Below the pieces are notes generated by a model, which saw only the letters and a list, made by a program, of their open reading frames with translations, was not told the origin of the DNA and ran no database searches. A program made the translations under genes and the position numbers. Shown piece after piece: positions 7,332 through 16,061 of a stretch of DNA of 42,584 bases; position 1 is the first letter of the stretch; each line of letters begins with the position of its first letter. The stretch is taken from assembly GCA_006212115.1 (NCBI GenBank), contig PDUK01000022.1:1-42584 (forward strand), read 5' to 3'. Origin of the DNA: Thalassolituus sp. (GTDB lineage Bacteria > Pseudomonadota > Gammaproteobacteria > Pseudomonadales > Oceanobacteraceae).

Positions 7332-8411
7332 TCAATTACGTTCTGCCTCTTCTGCCCCAGCTGACAAGGCCACTGGCCAGGCTCGCATCACCGCTTTAAG
7401 GAGGGTGGCGAGAGGGATAGCAAAGAAGACACCCCAAAAGCCCCATAACCCACCAAAGACCAGTACCGCGACGATAATGGCAACAGGGTGGAGGTTGACC
7501 ACTTCGGAGAACAACAATGGCACCAACACATTGCCATCCAGCGCCTGAATGACGGCATAAACAACCAGCACCCAGGTAAATTCATCGCCAACACCCCACT
7601 GGAAATACGCCACCAGTGCAATCGGCACCGTGACGACGGCCGCACCGATATAAGGTACCAGTACGGAAAAGCCTACGGCGATAGCCAACAGTGCGGCGTA
7701 ATTAAGACCCAGCACCACAAATGCGATGTAACTAACACCACCAACAATAACAATCTCGAGCGCTTTGCCGCGAATGTAGTTGGCGATCTGCTCATCCATT
7801 TCGGACCAGACGTTCTTCAGCAGACTGCGCTTGGTGGGCAAAAAGCTGGTGACCCACATCAGGATCTGACTGGAATCCTTGAGAAGAAAGAACACGAGAA
7901 TCGGCACTAAAACACAGTAGATAAGCACGGCCATTAACCCCGTGATACCTGACAGCGAGAAGCTGACCGCAAACTGCCCAAGAGACGCGACCTCATCACC
8001 GATTTGCTTAGTCCACTCTTTAACCTGCTCCACCGATACCAGCTCCGGATAGCGCTCCGGAAGAAGTAACAACAGCTCCTGCCCTTTCGACGCCATACGC
8101 GGGACTTCGGATATAAACTGAATCAACTGGTTCCAGGTCGCTGGCAGAATGATAAGCAGCAGAGTCAACATCACAGCCATAAACAGAAGGAATACAGACA
8201 CGGTTGCCCCAAGATGCGAAAAGCCTCGCGCCTTGCAGTAGTTCATAGTCCCCTGAAGCAGGTAGGCAATAATCACCGCAGTAATAAAGGGTGCAAGAAC
8301 ATTACCGAGCAGAGTCACCACCAGCATGATGGCAACAAGAATAAACAGCAGGCCGATGGCTTCTTCATCCGAGAAGTAACGGTCAATCCAGTTTTTAAAG
8401 ACCTTCAGCAT
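7332..8411 (-). CDS. perM: AI-2E/PerM family membrane permease
   Basis: This is an inner-membrane protein of the AI-2E transporter (PerM) superfamily; substrates are mostly unproven, with some members being ion exchangers or autoinducer exporters. About 359 residues from the ATG at 8411, which has a GGAG box 7-8 bases upstream inside the end of tusA; an alternative TTG at 8429 lacks that spacing. Hydrophobic segments cluster at residues ~15-50 (FILVAIMLVVTLLGNVLAPF), 60-90, ~150-175 and 210-340. The C-terminal family motifs are LGLNYAALLAIAVGFSVLVPYIGA and QALDGNVLVPLLFSEVVNLHP. It is co-transcribed with tusA. Confidence 0.9.
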   Translation of the reverse strand: MLKVFKNWIDRYFSDEEAIGLLFILVAIMLVVTLLGNVLAPFITAVIIAYLLQGTMNYCKARGFSHLGATVSVFLLFMAVMLTLLLIILPATWNQLIQFISEVPRMASKGQELLLLLPERYPELVSVEQVKEWTKQIGDEVASLGQFAVSFSLSGITGLMAVLIYCVLVPILVFFLLKDSSQILMWVTSFLPTKRSLLKNVWSEMDEQIANYIRGKALEIVIVGGVSYIAFVVLGLNYAALLAIAVGFSVLVPYIGAAVVTVPIALVAYFQWGVGDEFTWVLVVYAVIQALDGNVLVPLLFSEVVNLHPVAIIVAVLVFGGLWGFWGVFFAIPLATLLKAVMRAWPVALSAGAEEAERN

Positions 8412-8412
8412 G

Positions 8413-8658
8413 TCATTCTCCGCAGACAATCATGAACGTAAATTCGCCAAGTGACTCATTCGTGTGACTCAGTAAGCGGTGGTTAGTTTTTTCCAGATAA
8501 CGAGGGATGTCTTGTTGACTGCCCGAGTCCGTGGCAATGACCTTGAGGATTTGCCCCGAAGTCAGCTCACGCAGAGCCAGCTTAGTCTTAAGAAGAGGCA
8601 TTGGGCATTGCAATCCTGTTGCATCGAGGATGGAGTCGGGTGTCATCAGGTTAGACAT
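8413..8658 (-). CDS. tusA: TusA-family sulfur carrier protein
   Basis: A small (81-residue) cytoplasmic sulfurtransferase/sulfur carrier of the TusA/SirA fold. The motif LDATGLQCPMPLLKTK places the sulfur-accepting cysteine at C18, followed by the conserved Pro-Met-Pro. Length and fold pattern are typical. It is transcribed leftwards from a promoter at 8684-8711, and its last bases carry the ribosome site of the downstream perM gene. It may deliver sulfur for tRNA 2-thiolation or for molybdenum/redox enzymes; the sequence cannot separate these. Confidence 0.92.
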   Translation of the reverse strand: MSNLMTPDSILDATGLQCPMPLLKTKLALRELTSGQILKVIATDSGSQQDIPRYLEKTNHRLLSHTNESLGEFTFMIVCGE

Positions 8659-8683
8659 AGATCTTCAGGTTTGTCATTCTCGG

Positions 8684-8711
8684 ATTATACGGAAACATTC
8701 AGCGCCGTGAA
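8684..8711 (-). promoter_or_regulatory. sigma70-type promoter for tusA-perM
   Basis: On the minus strand a perfect TATAAT (plus positions 8684-8689) follows TTCACG (8706-8711, 4/6 match) at a 16-base spacing, about 25 bases before the tusA start. No equally good element was seen for the divergent protease gene in the same intergenic stretch. Confidence 0.6.
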
Positions 8712-8822
8712 CCTAAGACGCTGAAATCAGTCAAAAAATTCCGTAGATCAGAATACAGTACTGGCCACTGAGCGACTTATCATCAACATGTTTATTCACG
8801 ACAACAGGCTCGAGACATCACC

Positions 8823-10277
8823 TTGAACATTTTCAATTGGCTCCGCACGTCAATCAAACACTACATTCTCTGCCTGCTACCGCTGTTTTCTTTACTCGCT
8901 CACGCCCAGGACAGCCAGCAACTCCCGTCATTGGGAGATGCAACGTCGGGCCTGATTTCGCTGCAGGAAGAACGCGCACTGGGTCAGAACTGGCTTCGTA
9001 ATCTGCGTTCGCAGGCGCCTACCATGGACGATCCCATCCTGATGGAATGGTTTCATGATCTGATTTACAGACTGGTACCGGATTCAGACTTACAGATCAG
9101 TGATCTTCACCTGGTAACGGTCGACAGCCCGCAACTCAACGCCTTCGCCGTACCGGGAGGTATTGTCGGAATAAACTATGGATTACTCTTGTACTCAGAC
9201 AACGAAGATCAGATTGCGTCGGTACTGGCTCACGAGCTTGCCCACCTGAGCCAACGACACTTTGCCCGGCAAGTAGAAGCCGCGCGCAAACGAGATCCGG
9301 TTACTCTGGCTACCTTGCTCGCCAGTTTAATCCTCATCGCCACCAGCAATGGCGAGGCCGGTATTGCCGGCATCATGACGACCCAGGCTGCCGCGGTTCA
9401 GAGTCAGCTGGCCTATACACGAGAATTTGAACGCGAAGCAGACAGACTGGGGATGACCACATTGGTCAATTCTGGCTTCTCTCCAGATGCCATGCCAGCA
9501 ATGTTCCGCAATATGCTCGATGCGGCACGGTTCCGTGGCGATGTCCCTGAATTTCTACAGACACACCCATTGACCGCCACTCGCGTCGCCGATGCTGCCG
9601 GGCGTGCGGGAGCCTATGCCGGCAAACAAACAGAAAAAAGCTTCCGTTTTCGGGTCCTTAGGCTAAAAGCAGAAGCTCGATACCAATTAGGCGATGAGGC
9701 ACAGGTCGAATTCACCAAGCGCCTCGACGAAGCAACGAGCTCCCAGCGAGACGCACTTCTCTACATGCTCGCTTATCTGGATCTACAGCAAGAGCGATAT
9801 CAAGCAGGTCTTAAGACACTGGAGAAAGTTGGCACCCCCAACCTGCTCACTAATATATTGCAGCAACAGTTACTCGCCAGCAGTGGTGAGCGCAGTCGCG
9901 CTCTGGATACTCTGAGGAAACTGAGAGTGCTTCACCCAAACAGCCTGCCTCTGGAGAGCACCTACGCGACCGTGCTGGCCGATGCGGGAAATTATGCTGA
10001 AGCAACACGAGTGCTCAGACATCTGACCGAAGATTACCCGGACAACCCCGGACTTTGGGAAAGCCTGAGCCAGAATGCGAGTAAACAGAAGGATCTTATT
10101 CTGGCTTCGCGCGCACTGGCAGAGTACTACTACACCACAGGCCGCAGTCAGGAAGCCGCACAACAGCTCCGCAATGCGATCAGGCAAGCGGAGCTGGAGA
10201 ATGATTTACAGAGAGAGTTGGCGCTCAAAGCGCGCTTGAAAGTCATTGATCTGGGGCAGCGACCGCCCCGAGGTTAA
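8823..10277 (+). CDS. M48-family periplasmic metalloprotease with TPR domain (BepA/YfgC-like)
   Basis: A 484-residue predicted periplasmic zinc protease/chaperone of the BepA type, which takes part in outer-membrane protein (LptD) biogenesis in E. coli. The start is a TTG at 8823 that opens a signal peptide with a cleavage site after LLAHA (~residue 28); no ATG start gives one. The zinc site HELAH is at residues 137-141 and the third ligand is Glu in [11 protein letters not shown] (~208). Residues ~275-480 are alpha-helical repeats of TPR type, ending in [11 protein letters not shown]. Its stop overlaps the convergent nadA stop. The neighbourhood nadA/M48-TPR/tusA recalls the one in Pseudomonas. 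Confidence 0.9.
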   Translation: MNIFNWLRTSIKHYILCLLPLFSLLAHAQDSQQLPSLGDATSGLISLQEERALGQNWLRNLRSQAPTMDDPILMEWFHDLIYRLVPDSDLQISDLHLVTVDSPQLNAFAVPGGIVGINYGLLLYSDNEDQIASVLAHELAHLSQRHFARQVEAARKRDPVTLATLLASLILIATSNGEAGIAGIMTTQAAAVQSQLAYTREFEREADRLGMTTLVNSGFSPDAMPAMFRNMLDAARFRGDVPEFLQTHPLTATRVADAAGRAGAYAGKQTEKSFRFRVLRLKAEARYQLGDEAQVEFTKRLDEATSSQRDALLYMLAYLDLQQERYQAGLKTLEKVGTPNLLTNILQQQLLASSGERSRALDTLRKLRVLHPNSLPLESTYATVLADAGNYAEATRVLRHLTEDYPDNPGLWESLSQNASKQKDLILASRALAEYYYTTGRSQEAAQQLRNAIRQAELENDLQRELALKARLKVIDLGQRPPRG

Positions 10278-11308
10278 GCTGCGGTCACCGGCTTATTGAA
10301 ATTCAGCATACGTCCGAGGCTCTGTACCGCCTGACGACGCACGCCTTCGTCTACCAGAATTTCCTGATCACCGTTTTTGAGAACATCCCGGATGTTCTCC
10401 AATCGATTCATCCCCATCCACGGACAATGCGCACAACTGCGACAAGTAGCTCCGTTGCCCGCCGTCGGAGCTTCAATCAACAACTTGCCCGGCGCTTCCT
10501 GCTGCATTTTATAAAAAATGGCTTTGTCTGTTGCGACGATCAAGGTGTCGTTAGGTAAGTCTCGTGCGGCTGCAATCAATTGACTGGTCGAGCCGACGAC
10601 ATCCGCTAACGCGACAACGCTATCGGGTGACTCGGGATGCACCAGCACTGCAGCACCCGGGTGTACGGCTTTGAGGTCTTCGACCCCTTTCGAGCGAAAC
10701 TCATCGTGAACAATGCATGCACTGTCCCATAGAATCATGTCGGCTCCGGTCTCGTTCTGAATATACGAGCCAAGGTGCTTATCAGGCGCCCAGATTAACT
10801 TCTCACCGCGCTCATGAAGATACCGGACAACGTCCAACGCAATGCTTGAGGTAATTACCCAGTCTGCTCGCGCTTTAACCGCAGCGGACGTATTGGCATA
10901 CACCACAACGGTGCGATCAGGATGCTGGTCACAGAAAGCAGAAAACTCTTCAGCTGGACATCCAAGGTCCAACGAGCAGGTTGCCTCCAGCGTTGGCATT
11001 AATATGCGTTTTTCAGGACTCAGGATTTTTGCCGTTTCACCCATAAAACGGACACCGGCAACCAGTAGCGTGCTGGCATCATGATCACGACCAAACCGTG
11101 CCATCTCTAACGAATCCGACACGCAGCCGCCCGTCTCATCTGCAAGGGCCTGAATTTCCGGGTCTGTATAGTAATGGGCGACGATGGCCGCATCTTCCTG
11201 TTTCAGTAACGCCCGAATCTCCTCAATCAGCGCCGCTTTCTGGGCATCGCTGCGGGGTTCAGGGCTTTTCGCCCAATAGTCGCGGATTACACTTTCTGGA
11301 GTCGTCAT
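10274..11308 (-). CDS. nadA: Quinolinate synthase
   Basis: NadA condenses iminoaspartate with dihydroxyacetone phosphate to quinolinate in NAD synthesis, using a [4Fe-4S] cluster. The ATG at 11308 gives 344 residues, close to E. coli NadA (347); the open frame extends to 11392 but the extra residues are unlike the family. Cluster cysteines are visible at C111 ([10 protein letters not shown]), C198 ([10 protein letters not shown]) and C295 in the C-terminal [10 protein letters not shown] motif. Other landmarks are [15 protein letters not shown] and SDSLEMARF. It is convergent with, and overlaps by 4 bp, the M48 protease gene. A candidate extended -10 promoter lies about 105 bases upstream. Confidence 0.96.
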   Translation of the reverse strand: MTTPESVIRDYWAKSPEPRSDAQKAALIEEIRALLKQEDAAIVAHYYTDPEIQALADETGGCVSDSLEMARFGRDHDASTLLVAGVRFMGETAKILSPEKRILMPTLEATCSLDLGCPAEEFSAFCDQHPDRTVVVYANTSAAVKARADWVITSSIALDVVRYLHERGEKLIWAPDKHLGSYIQNETGADMILWDSACIVHDEFRSKGVEDLKAVHPGAAVLVHPESPDSVVALADVVGSTSQLIAAARDLPNDTLIVATDKAIFYKMQQEAPGKLLIEAPTAGNGATCRSCAHCPWMGMNRLENIRDVLKNGDQEILVDEGVRRQAVQSLGRMLNFNKPVTAA

Positions 11309-11411
11309 CGTTCTGTTATCAGTATTCACGGTTTTATGCTCAGCGTCTACTCTCAGACGGATGCCCGGATAGCGAACCGGACAGCTGGGCACAAAGCAAA
11401 AAAGGAGCGAG

Positions 11412-11442
11412 ATTTTACCACATTCTGGTTATAGAAGTGCAA
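11412..11442 (-). promoter_or_regulatory. nadA: Candidate promoter for nadA (extended -10)
   Basis: On the minus strand TGGTAAAAT gives an extended -10 (TAAAAT at plus positions 11412-11417 with TG one base upstream). TTGCAC (11437-11442), which lies inside the 23-bp repeat, sits 19 bases further upstream; that spacing is long, so the extended -10 may be doing most of the work. Low to moderate confidence. Confidence 0.4.
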
Positions 11443-11474
11443 ACCCACCATTTATAGAAGTGCAAACCCACCAT
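11429..11474. repeat. Perfect 23-bp tandem duplication
   Basis: The unit TTATAGAAGTGCAAACCCAC plus CAT occurs at 11429-11451 and again, without any spacer, at 11452-11474, with no mismatches. Each copy carries a TTGCAC hexamer on the minus strand, and the first copy places it at the putative nadA -35 position. Only two copies are present, so this is not a CRISPR or satellite array. Confidence 0.9.
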
Positions 11475-11894
11475 GCACATACCAATTCCGGGAAGCAAAC
11501 GAGCCTGTTCACATGAAAAACGGGGCTGGCCCAGCCTGCCAACTCCCATAGACCAGAAACGCCAAAATGCAAAAAAATTGTGCCCTCACCAGCCAGCCGA
11601 CAGGCGTAGAGAGTCTAATTCCATGCTCAAATTTCATACGACTTTGGATACGTTCGCGGCCGACGGAGAGGACTGCACCCATTTTGAAGAATGGCGATCT
11701 ACGAATTATGACGATGATTTTGCCAACTTTTACTCCTTCCCAATCAGCACGTTACGGGACCACCACTGCAAATAATTATCAAATCGGGCCTTCGTTAAAC
11801 CATTAATCACTAAACAATTCGTCAGATTTTACGCCCTACTAAAAGCTAGACCATATACGCCATCCAGGCAATGTCGCCATAGTCCAATCGACGC

Positions 11895-11924
11895 TTGACC
11901 CCAAATTTTTTGCCGTGTTTTTAT
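11895..11924 (+). promoter_or_regulatory. Candidate promoter for the injection-system operon
   Basis: TTGACC (11895-11900) is followed 17-18 bases later by a weak -10 of the form TTTTTA/TTTTAT (11918-11924), about 65-70 bases upstream of the first structural gene. A strong ribosome site (AAAGGAG, 5 bases before ATG 11989) follows. The weak -10 suggests that an activator or alternative sigma factor may be needed. Confidence 0.35.
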
Positions 11925-11988
11925 TTGGGCCGACGGTTACCCGAGATGCTCGACAGAGGGTTGCCCAACCATAGGCAAAGGAGTCTGC

Positions 11989-12576
11989 ATGGCATCGTAC
12001 AAGGGAGTACAGGGCGTTCTGACTGCACTGGAGGCGTTCTTCAAAAGTCGCCTTCCCAGTGAGCTCAGCGATGGCCCGACCAATGCCCGTGTCGAAGTCC
12101 TTGGCAGTGCCGACATCGCCAATCGGTTAACGGGTAATCTCCTTGGTATCTACCTTCATCGGATGACCATTGATGACCATGGCCGCAGCAGATATTTCGC
12201 CCCGCGAGGTACCGACACAACAGACAGCAGCGCCGAGCTTCCCCTGAATCTCCATTTCCTGCTCATTGCTAATGCCAACAGCGCAGCCATCGAGGCAGAC
12301 CTGATGTCATGGGCGATGGTGGAACTCGCCAACCAGACTCAGCTTGATATTTCACACCTTCAGACTGCAGATTCCGAGTGGGGTGAATCCGAAATACTCA
12401 CCATCATCCCGGAAGATACGACCACAGAAGATCTGATGAGAATCTGGGACGTATTCGAATCGCCATACACGTCGACCATGGCCTACGTAGCCAAAACAGT
12501 TCGCCTACGATTGCAGCCTCAGCGTACCGAAGGCGGCCCGTTGATTACACGTGTCCTGTCCGGAGGAACGGTCTGA
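11989..12576 (+). CDS. DUF4255 / Pvc16-type tail terminator protein
   Basis: This 195-residue protein matches the DUF4255 (Pvc16 N-terminal) family, whose members cap the distal end of the tube and sheath in Afp/PVC particles (Afp16/Pvc16). Visible family features are the N-terminal GVQGVLTALEAFFKSRLPSE-type helix, then the LGIYLHRMTIDDHGRSRYF strand pair and LPLNLHFLLIANANSAAIEAD. The C-terminal half ends EGGPLITRVL. It opens the operon, with an AAAGGAG ribosome site 5 bases upstream, and its TGA overlaps the next ATG (TGATG). It is shorter than Afp16 (~290 residues). Confidence 0.87.
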   Translation: MASYKGVQGVLTALEAFFKSRLPSELSDGPTNARVEVLGSADIANRLTGNLLGIYLHRMTIDDHGRSRYFAPRGTDTTDSSAELPLNLHFLLIANANSAAIEADLMSWAMVELANQTQLDISHLQTADSEWGESEILTIIPEDTTTEDLMRIWDVFESPYTSTMAYVAKTVRLRLQPQRTEGGPLITRVLSGGTV

Positions 12577-13358
12577 TGCGTGCTATCAAGGTTCTCGAAT
12601 CAACCATTCTCCATGGTAGCGATCAGATATTCTGGCTGGACGGACAGTCGGCAGAAAGTATCTCCCGGATGCGTCGAATTGGTGGCCGTATTCAGACAGA
12701 AGTCACGGAGAAACCTCTCGATCTGACTATTCGTGAAGGCGCTGGAAAGACTGTCCTATGGCGACAGTCGACTGACTCATTCGTCAGTGAACGACCGGAT
12801 ACTACTGAGAAAACATTTACGTCGGCAGGAACCTACACTTTTGCCGGTATTGCCTACGATCCCAAAGCACAATTTCTGCCCCGCGCGCTGTCGCTGACGG
12901 TAGGCAATGTGCCACCCAGCGGCCATCCCGTCGTCCTCTACCCAGCCCCGGTTGCAATTCGCTTCAACTCTGCCGGGGGCTTACGTCTGACATTGGCGCG
13001 CGACTCGGATGATTCGCCGTTGGCTTGGGCAATTGCGGAAGTCAGCGTCACCGTCCCGGGATTAGGGACACAGACTTATCGGGGTCAAGCCGATCAGCAT
13101 GGCGACTTGCTTCTGCCATTTTTGCGACTCCCTCCGCTGCCCGAGGGCGTCAGTCACTACAGCGCGAGCATCTCGATAACTGGGAGGATGGATACGTCCG
13201 GCGAGATTCCCGCAAATCCAGATACGTTCGGAGCACTCGATATAGGCGAGCCGGACAGCACCAGTTTCAACCAAACCATCGGATTCTCAGTAGTGCCCGG
13301 TGATATATCAACCCTGCGGTCTGACGGCAGGAATTTTCTTGCCCTGAAACCTGTATGA
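12576..13358 (+). CDS. eCIS-associated beta-rich protein, function unknown
   Basis: This 260-residue protein has no signal peptide or membrane segment. The N-terminal ~90 residues include LDLTIREGAGKTVLWRQ and a short TFAGIAYDP strand. Residues ~120-245 look like an immunoglobulin or carboxypeptidase-regulatory-like beta sandwich (VSVTVPGLGTQTYRGQADQHG, then LLPFLRLPPLP and HYSASISITG). It is translationally coupled to the DUF4255 gene (1-base overlap) and precedes the sheath by 21 bases. Comparable small beta-fold genes next to DUF4255 genes occur in other eCIS loci, from memory. A plausible role is a second cap or sheath-top decoration; that is inference. Confidence 0.75.
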   Translation: MRAIKVLESTILHGSDQIFWLDGQSAESISRMRRIGGRIQTEVTEKPLDLTIREGAGKTVLWRQSTDSFVSERPDTTEKTFTSAGTYTFAGIAYDPKAQFLPRALSLTVGNVPPSGHPVVLYPAPVAIRFNSAGGLRLTLARDSDDSPLAWAIAEVSVTVPGLGTQTYRGQADQHGDLLLPFLRLPPLPEGVSHYSASISITGRMDTSGEIPANPDTFGALDIGEPDSTSFNQTIGFSVVPGDISTLRSDGRNFLALKPV

Positions 13359-13379
13359 CCCGTCTGAAAGGAGAAGACC

Positions 13380-15530
13380 ATGCCTGAATATCTAGCCCCG
13401 GGTGTGTTTGTAGAGGAAGTGAGCTTTCGCTCCAAATCAATCGAAGGTGTGGGCACGAGCGTTGCCGCCATCGCAGGCCCAACCCGTACAGGCCCGCTGC
13501 GCGGTAAACCGGAAGTTGTCACCAGCTTTGCTGAGTTCACCCGTATTTATGGCGATGTTCAGGATTTGAGTTTTTCAGGCTCAACCGTGCTGAACCACAC
13601 CGCCCTATCCGCCAAAGCCTTCTTTGATGGCGGTGGCAAACAGTTATTCGTGGCACGTGTTGCTAACTTCAGCACGCCAAGTGCCGGGTTTGCATCTGCA
13701 AGTGATTCCAACAACCACGTGACCTTCAACAGTCGCTTTCCCGGCGCGATGGGCAATCTGACGCTGGAGCTCAACTGGCGCGACAGTGAAAACCTGTTGT
13801 TGTCTGTCGTAACCAGCGCCCCAGCTGATGGCGAAATCGTATTCCTCGATGCCACAGGGCTGGGTAACGATGCGACTGCCGCAGATACCAGTGCTCAGGC
13901 GCACCCGCTGAACGTAAAAGCACTTGTACGCAAAACCGGCGGCGTATACGAAATTGTCGACGACCTCTGTGAAATTACCGATGACAATGGCGCCGCAGTG
14001 GCACCCGCTACATTGCTCGATGGTGGCAATCATCTGCTCGCAGCGGGTTTGGTTAATGACGCAGATACGAGCGTGACATTCACCAAAGTCTCCGCCCGGA
14101 GACCATCAAGTGGCGCACTCGCTAACGGCACCGAGGCCGTTCTGTCTCTGAGTTCAGCAACGGATCTGACCGACTACTACACTGGCGGTAACTGGGGCAC
14201 CCTAACCACCCTTTACGGCACCCTGAATGCGGCCGGAACGGAATTCACAGTAGAGGCAAGCAGTCGTAATCCGGGAGCTACGGGACCCATTACACTTCAC
14301 CTGAGCGCCCTCGCAGCCGCCCCCGGCAGTATTCGCGCGATGATGGTTCAACGCTCATTCGACATCAACGTTCGCAATGGCGGCAGTGACGGCCCTGTTA
14401 TCTACACCTACGCGGATATCTCTACTGCTCCGGACTCTGATAGCAGTCTGAGCAGTGTTATGAATGCCACGCCAGCGAAACGCTACGATGATCTGACCAG
14501 CCCTGTCAGCTGCTCTCTGGCGAATGGTGTCACCGGTGACCAGATCATCACGGCGCTCTACGCCTTGTTTGATTCAGCCATGATGAACCCGGGACCAATG
14601 TCCGTCGACGGACCTCGTTATCTGATTAATCTATCTGGAGGCGACGACGGCGGTACGCCAGCTGCAGTCCATTACGGTGGTGAAGCTGACGAAGTTAATG
14701 GCAGCACTGGATTTGCCGCCTTCGAAGACATTGAAGATATTTCCATCGTCATGTGCCCTGCCGCAGCGGCAGACGAAACCAACCACCAGGCTGTAGTGGC
14801 AGAAATGCAGAAGCACTGTCGCAAGATGCGCTACCGTGTGGGTATCGTCGACAGCCGTGAAGGCATGTCGCTCTCGGAAGTCCGTGAGTTCCGTTCTAAC
14901 TTCGATGACAGCCGCTTGGCTCTGTATTACCCATGGGTAGTTGCGGCAGACCCGCGTGGTACACAACCCACGGTGAACCTTCCACCTGCCGGCTTTATCG
15001 CTGGCGTCTACGCCAACACAGATGTGCAGCGTGGCGTACACAAAGCACCTGCAAATGAACCCGTTATTGGCGCATTGGGTTTCACACAGGAAATCAATCA
15101 ATTCCAGCAAGAGCTGCTTAACCCAGCGGGTGTGAACTGCCTGCGCTCGTTCGCAGGTCGCGGACATCGTGTCTGGGGTGGGCGTACGCTGTCGAGTGAT
15201 CCCGAATGGAAATACGTCAACGTGCGTCGTTATTTCCTCTACCTCGAACGTTCTATCGAGAAGTCCACACAATGGGTTGTGTTTGAACCCAATGGCGAAC
15301 GCCTCTGGGACAACGTGCGCATCACCATTGAGAACTTCCTCTACAACGAATGGGCGAACAGTCGCTTGCTGGGCACCGCTAAAACTGCCTACTTCGTGCG
15401 CTGTGATCGCAGCACCATGACTCAGAACGACCTCGATAACGGTCGACTGGTTTGCGAAGTCGGCGTCGCGGCTCTCAAGCCAGCCGAGTTTGTGATTTTC
15501 CGCATCGGTCAGAAAACCGCCGACAGCTAA
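13380..15530 (+). CDS. Contractile sheath protein (Afp2-4/Pvc2-4-like), enlarged
   Basis: This is the contractile outer sheath subunit that stores and releases the energy for injection. The 716 residues begin with the canonical sheath opening MPEYLAPGVFVEEV and FFDGGGKQLFVARV (~81-94). They end with the conserved C-terminal sheath domain (~530-716): NLPPAGFIAGVYA, GVNCLRSFAGRGHRVWGGRT, YFLYLERSIEKSTQWVVFEP, FLYNEW and CEVGVAALKPAEFVIFRI. Between them lies a large variable region (~100-440) with two similar PGA-x-G strand motifs (120-131 and 297-308). Known eCIS sheaths are usually 350-500 residues, so this is an expanded, probably surface-exposed, version. A GGAG ribosome site is present. Confidence 0.95.
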   Translation: MPEYLAPGVFVEEVSFRSKSIEGVGTSVAAIAGPTRTGPLRGKPEVVTSFAEFTRIYGDVQDLSFSGSTVLNHTALSAKAFFDGGGKQLFVARVANFSTPSAGFASASDSNNHVTFNSRFPGAMGNLTLELNWRDSENLLLSVVTSAPADGEIVFLDATGLGNDATAADTSAQAHPLNVKALVRKTGGVYEIVDDLCEITDDNGAAVAPATLLDGGNHLLAAGLVNDADTSVTFTKVSARRPSSGALANGTEAVLSLSSATDLTDYYTGGNWGTLTTLYGTLNAAGTEFTVEASSRNPGATGPITLHLSALAAAPGSIRAMMVQRSFDINVRNGGSDGPVIYTYADISTAPDSDSSLSSVMNATPAKRYDDLTSPVSCSLANGVTGDQIITALYALFDSAMMNPGPMSVDGPRYLINLSGGDDGGTPAAVHYGGEADEVNGSTGFAAFEDIEDISIVMCPAAAADETNHQAVVAEMQKHCRKMRYRVGIVDSREGMSLSEVREFRSNFDDSRLALYYPWVVAADPRGTQPTVNLPPAGFIAGVYANTDVQRGVHKAPANEPVIGALGFTQEINQFQQELLNPAGVNCLRSFAGRGHRVWGGRTLSSDPEWKYVNVRRYFLYLERSIEKSTQWVVFEPNGERLWDNVRITIENFLYNEWANSRLLGTAKTAYFVRCDRSTMTQNDLDNGRLVCEVGVAALKPAEFVIFRIGQKTADS

Positions 15531-15544
15531 ACAACATTCAACCT

Positions 15545-15572
15545 CTCAGTGGCTTCATTTGAGGCCTCTGAG
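15545..15572 (+). promoter_or_regulatory. Strong intercistronic hairpin between sheath and tube genes
   Basis: CTCAGTGGCTTC (15545-15556) pairs with GAGGCCTCTGAG (15561-15572) around an ATTT loop: 12 positions with one T-T mismatch and one wobble. It starts 14 bases after the sheath stop and ends about 20 bases before the tube start. There is no T-run, so it is more likely an mRNA-processing or stabilising element, or a partial attenuator, than a terminator. Confidence 0.6.
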
Positions 15573-15592
15573 ACTTAAGAAGGAATAACACC

Positions 15593-16054
15593 ATGGCACA
15601 GTTTCGCGAAACCCCATACGGCGTTTTTAATTATCTGGTTAACCTGGACGATGGCACGGAAGGCGAAGTTGCTGGAGGCTTCTCCGAAGTCTCCGGATTA
15701 AATGCAGAAGTCACCGTCGCCGAATATCGAAACGGAAATGCATCAGTCAATTACGTCAGCAAAGTTGCTGCGCTGCACAAAACCGGCGACGTCACCCTTA
15801 AGCGTGGGGTCATAGGTGCAGGCAATATTTACGAGTGGCTTGAAGAAGTGCGCGGCGGCAACGTGATGTCAAAGCGTGACGTTACCATCAAATTAAAAAA
15901 CGAGGACCCTACCAGTTCAGCAGCGGTCGTTACCTGGAAACTACGCGGTGCAATGCCAATCAAGTGGACTGGGCCAACGCTGACGGCCAAGGGCGGTAGC
16001 GACGTCGCAATGGAAGAACTCGTATTGTCAGTCGAGCACATCGAGCAGGAATAA
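15593..16054 (+). CDS. Inner tube protein (Afp1/Pvc1-like, Hcp/gp19 fold)
   Basis: This 153-residue subunit forms hexameric rings stacked into the inner tube that is driven into the target. Family features are the opening FRETPYGVFNYLVNLDDG, AGGFSEVSGL, YRNGNASVNYVSK, VTLKRGVIG, IYEWLEEVRGG and the closing AMEELVLSVEHIE. It matches the T4 gp19/phage tail tube family used by eCIS. It has its own good ribosome site (AAGAAGGA) after a 62-base gap containing a hairpin, in contrast to the overlapping junctions elsewhere. That fits a need for high expression. Confidence 0.96.
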   Translation: MAQFRETPYGVFNYLVNLDDGTEGEVAGGFSEVSGLNAEVTVAEYRNGNASVNYVSKVAALHKTGDVTLKRGVIGAGNIYEWLEEVRGGNVMSKRDVTIKLKNEDPTSSAAVVTWKLRGAMPIKWTGPTLTAKGGSDVAMEELVLSVEHIEQE

Positions 16055-16061
16055 GCCGCAG

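Larger units (their letters stand above)
11309..11988. other. 680-bp intergenic region with no convincing gene
   Basis: This divergent gap separates nadA from the injection-system locus. It contains the putative nadA promoter, a perfect 23-bp tandem duplication, and a candidate promoter and ribosome site for the locus. Short frames occur (for example 11623-11775, 50 codons), but none has a ribosome site or recognisable domain. No integrase remnant, terminal inverted repeat or att-like copy of the downstream tRNA-Lys 3' end was seen here. Confidence 0.6.

Noticed and set aside
11429-11474. Possible CRISPR array or att site
   Set aside because: Only two units with no spacer between them, and no cas genes or integrase nearby; it is a simple tandem duplication.
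11473-11775. Two short plus-strand frames in the nadA/eCIS gap (100 and 50 codons when started at 11473 or 11623)
   Set aside because: No ribosome site, low-complexity or atypical composition, and no domain; the region is better explained as intergenic.
14631-15272. Long minus-strand frame (213 codons) inside the sheath gene
   Set aside because: It is exactly antisense to the most conserved sheath region; such frames follow from codon bias.
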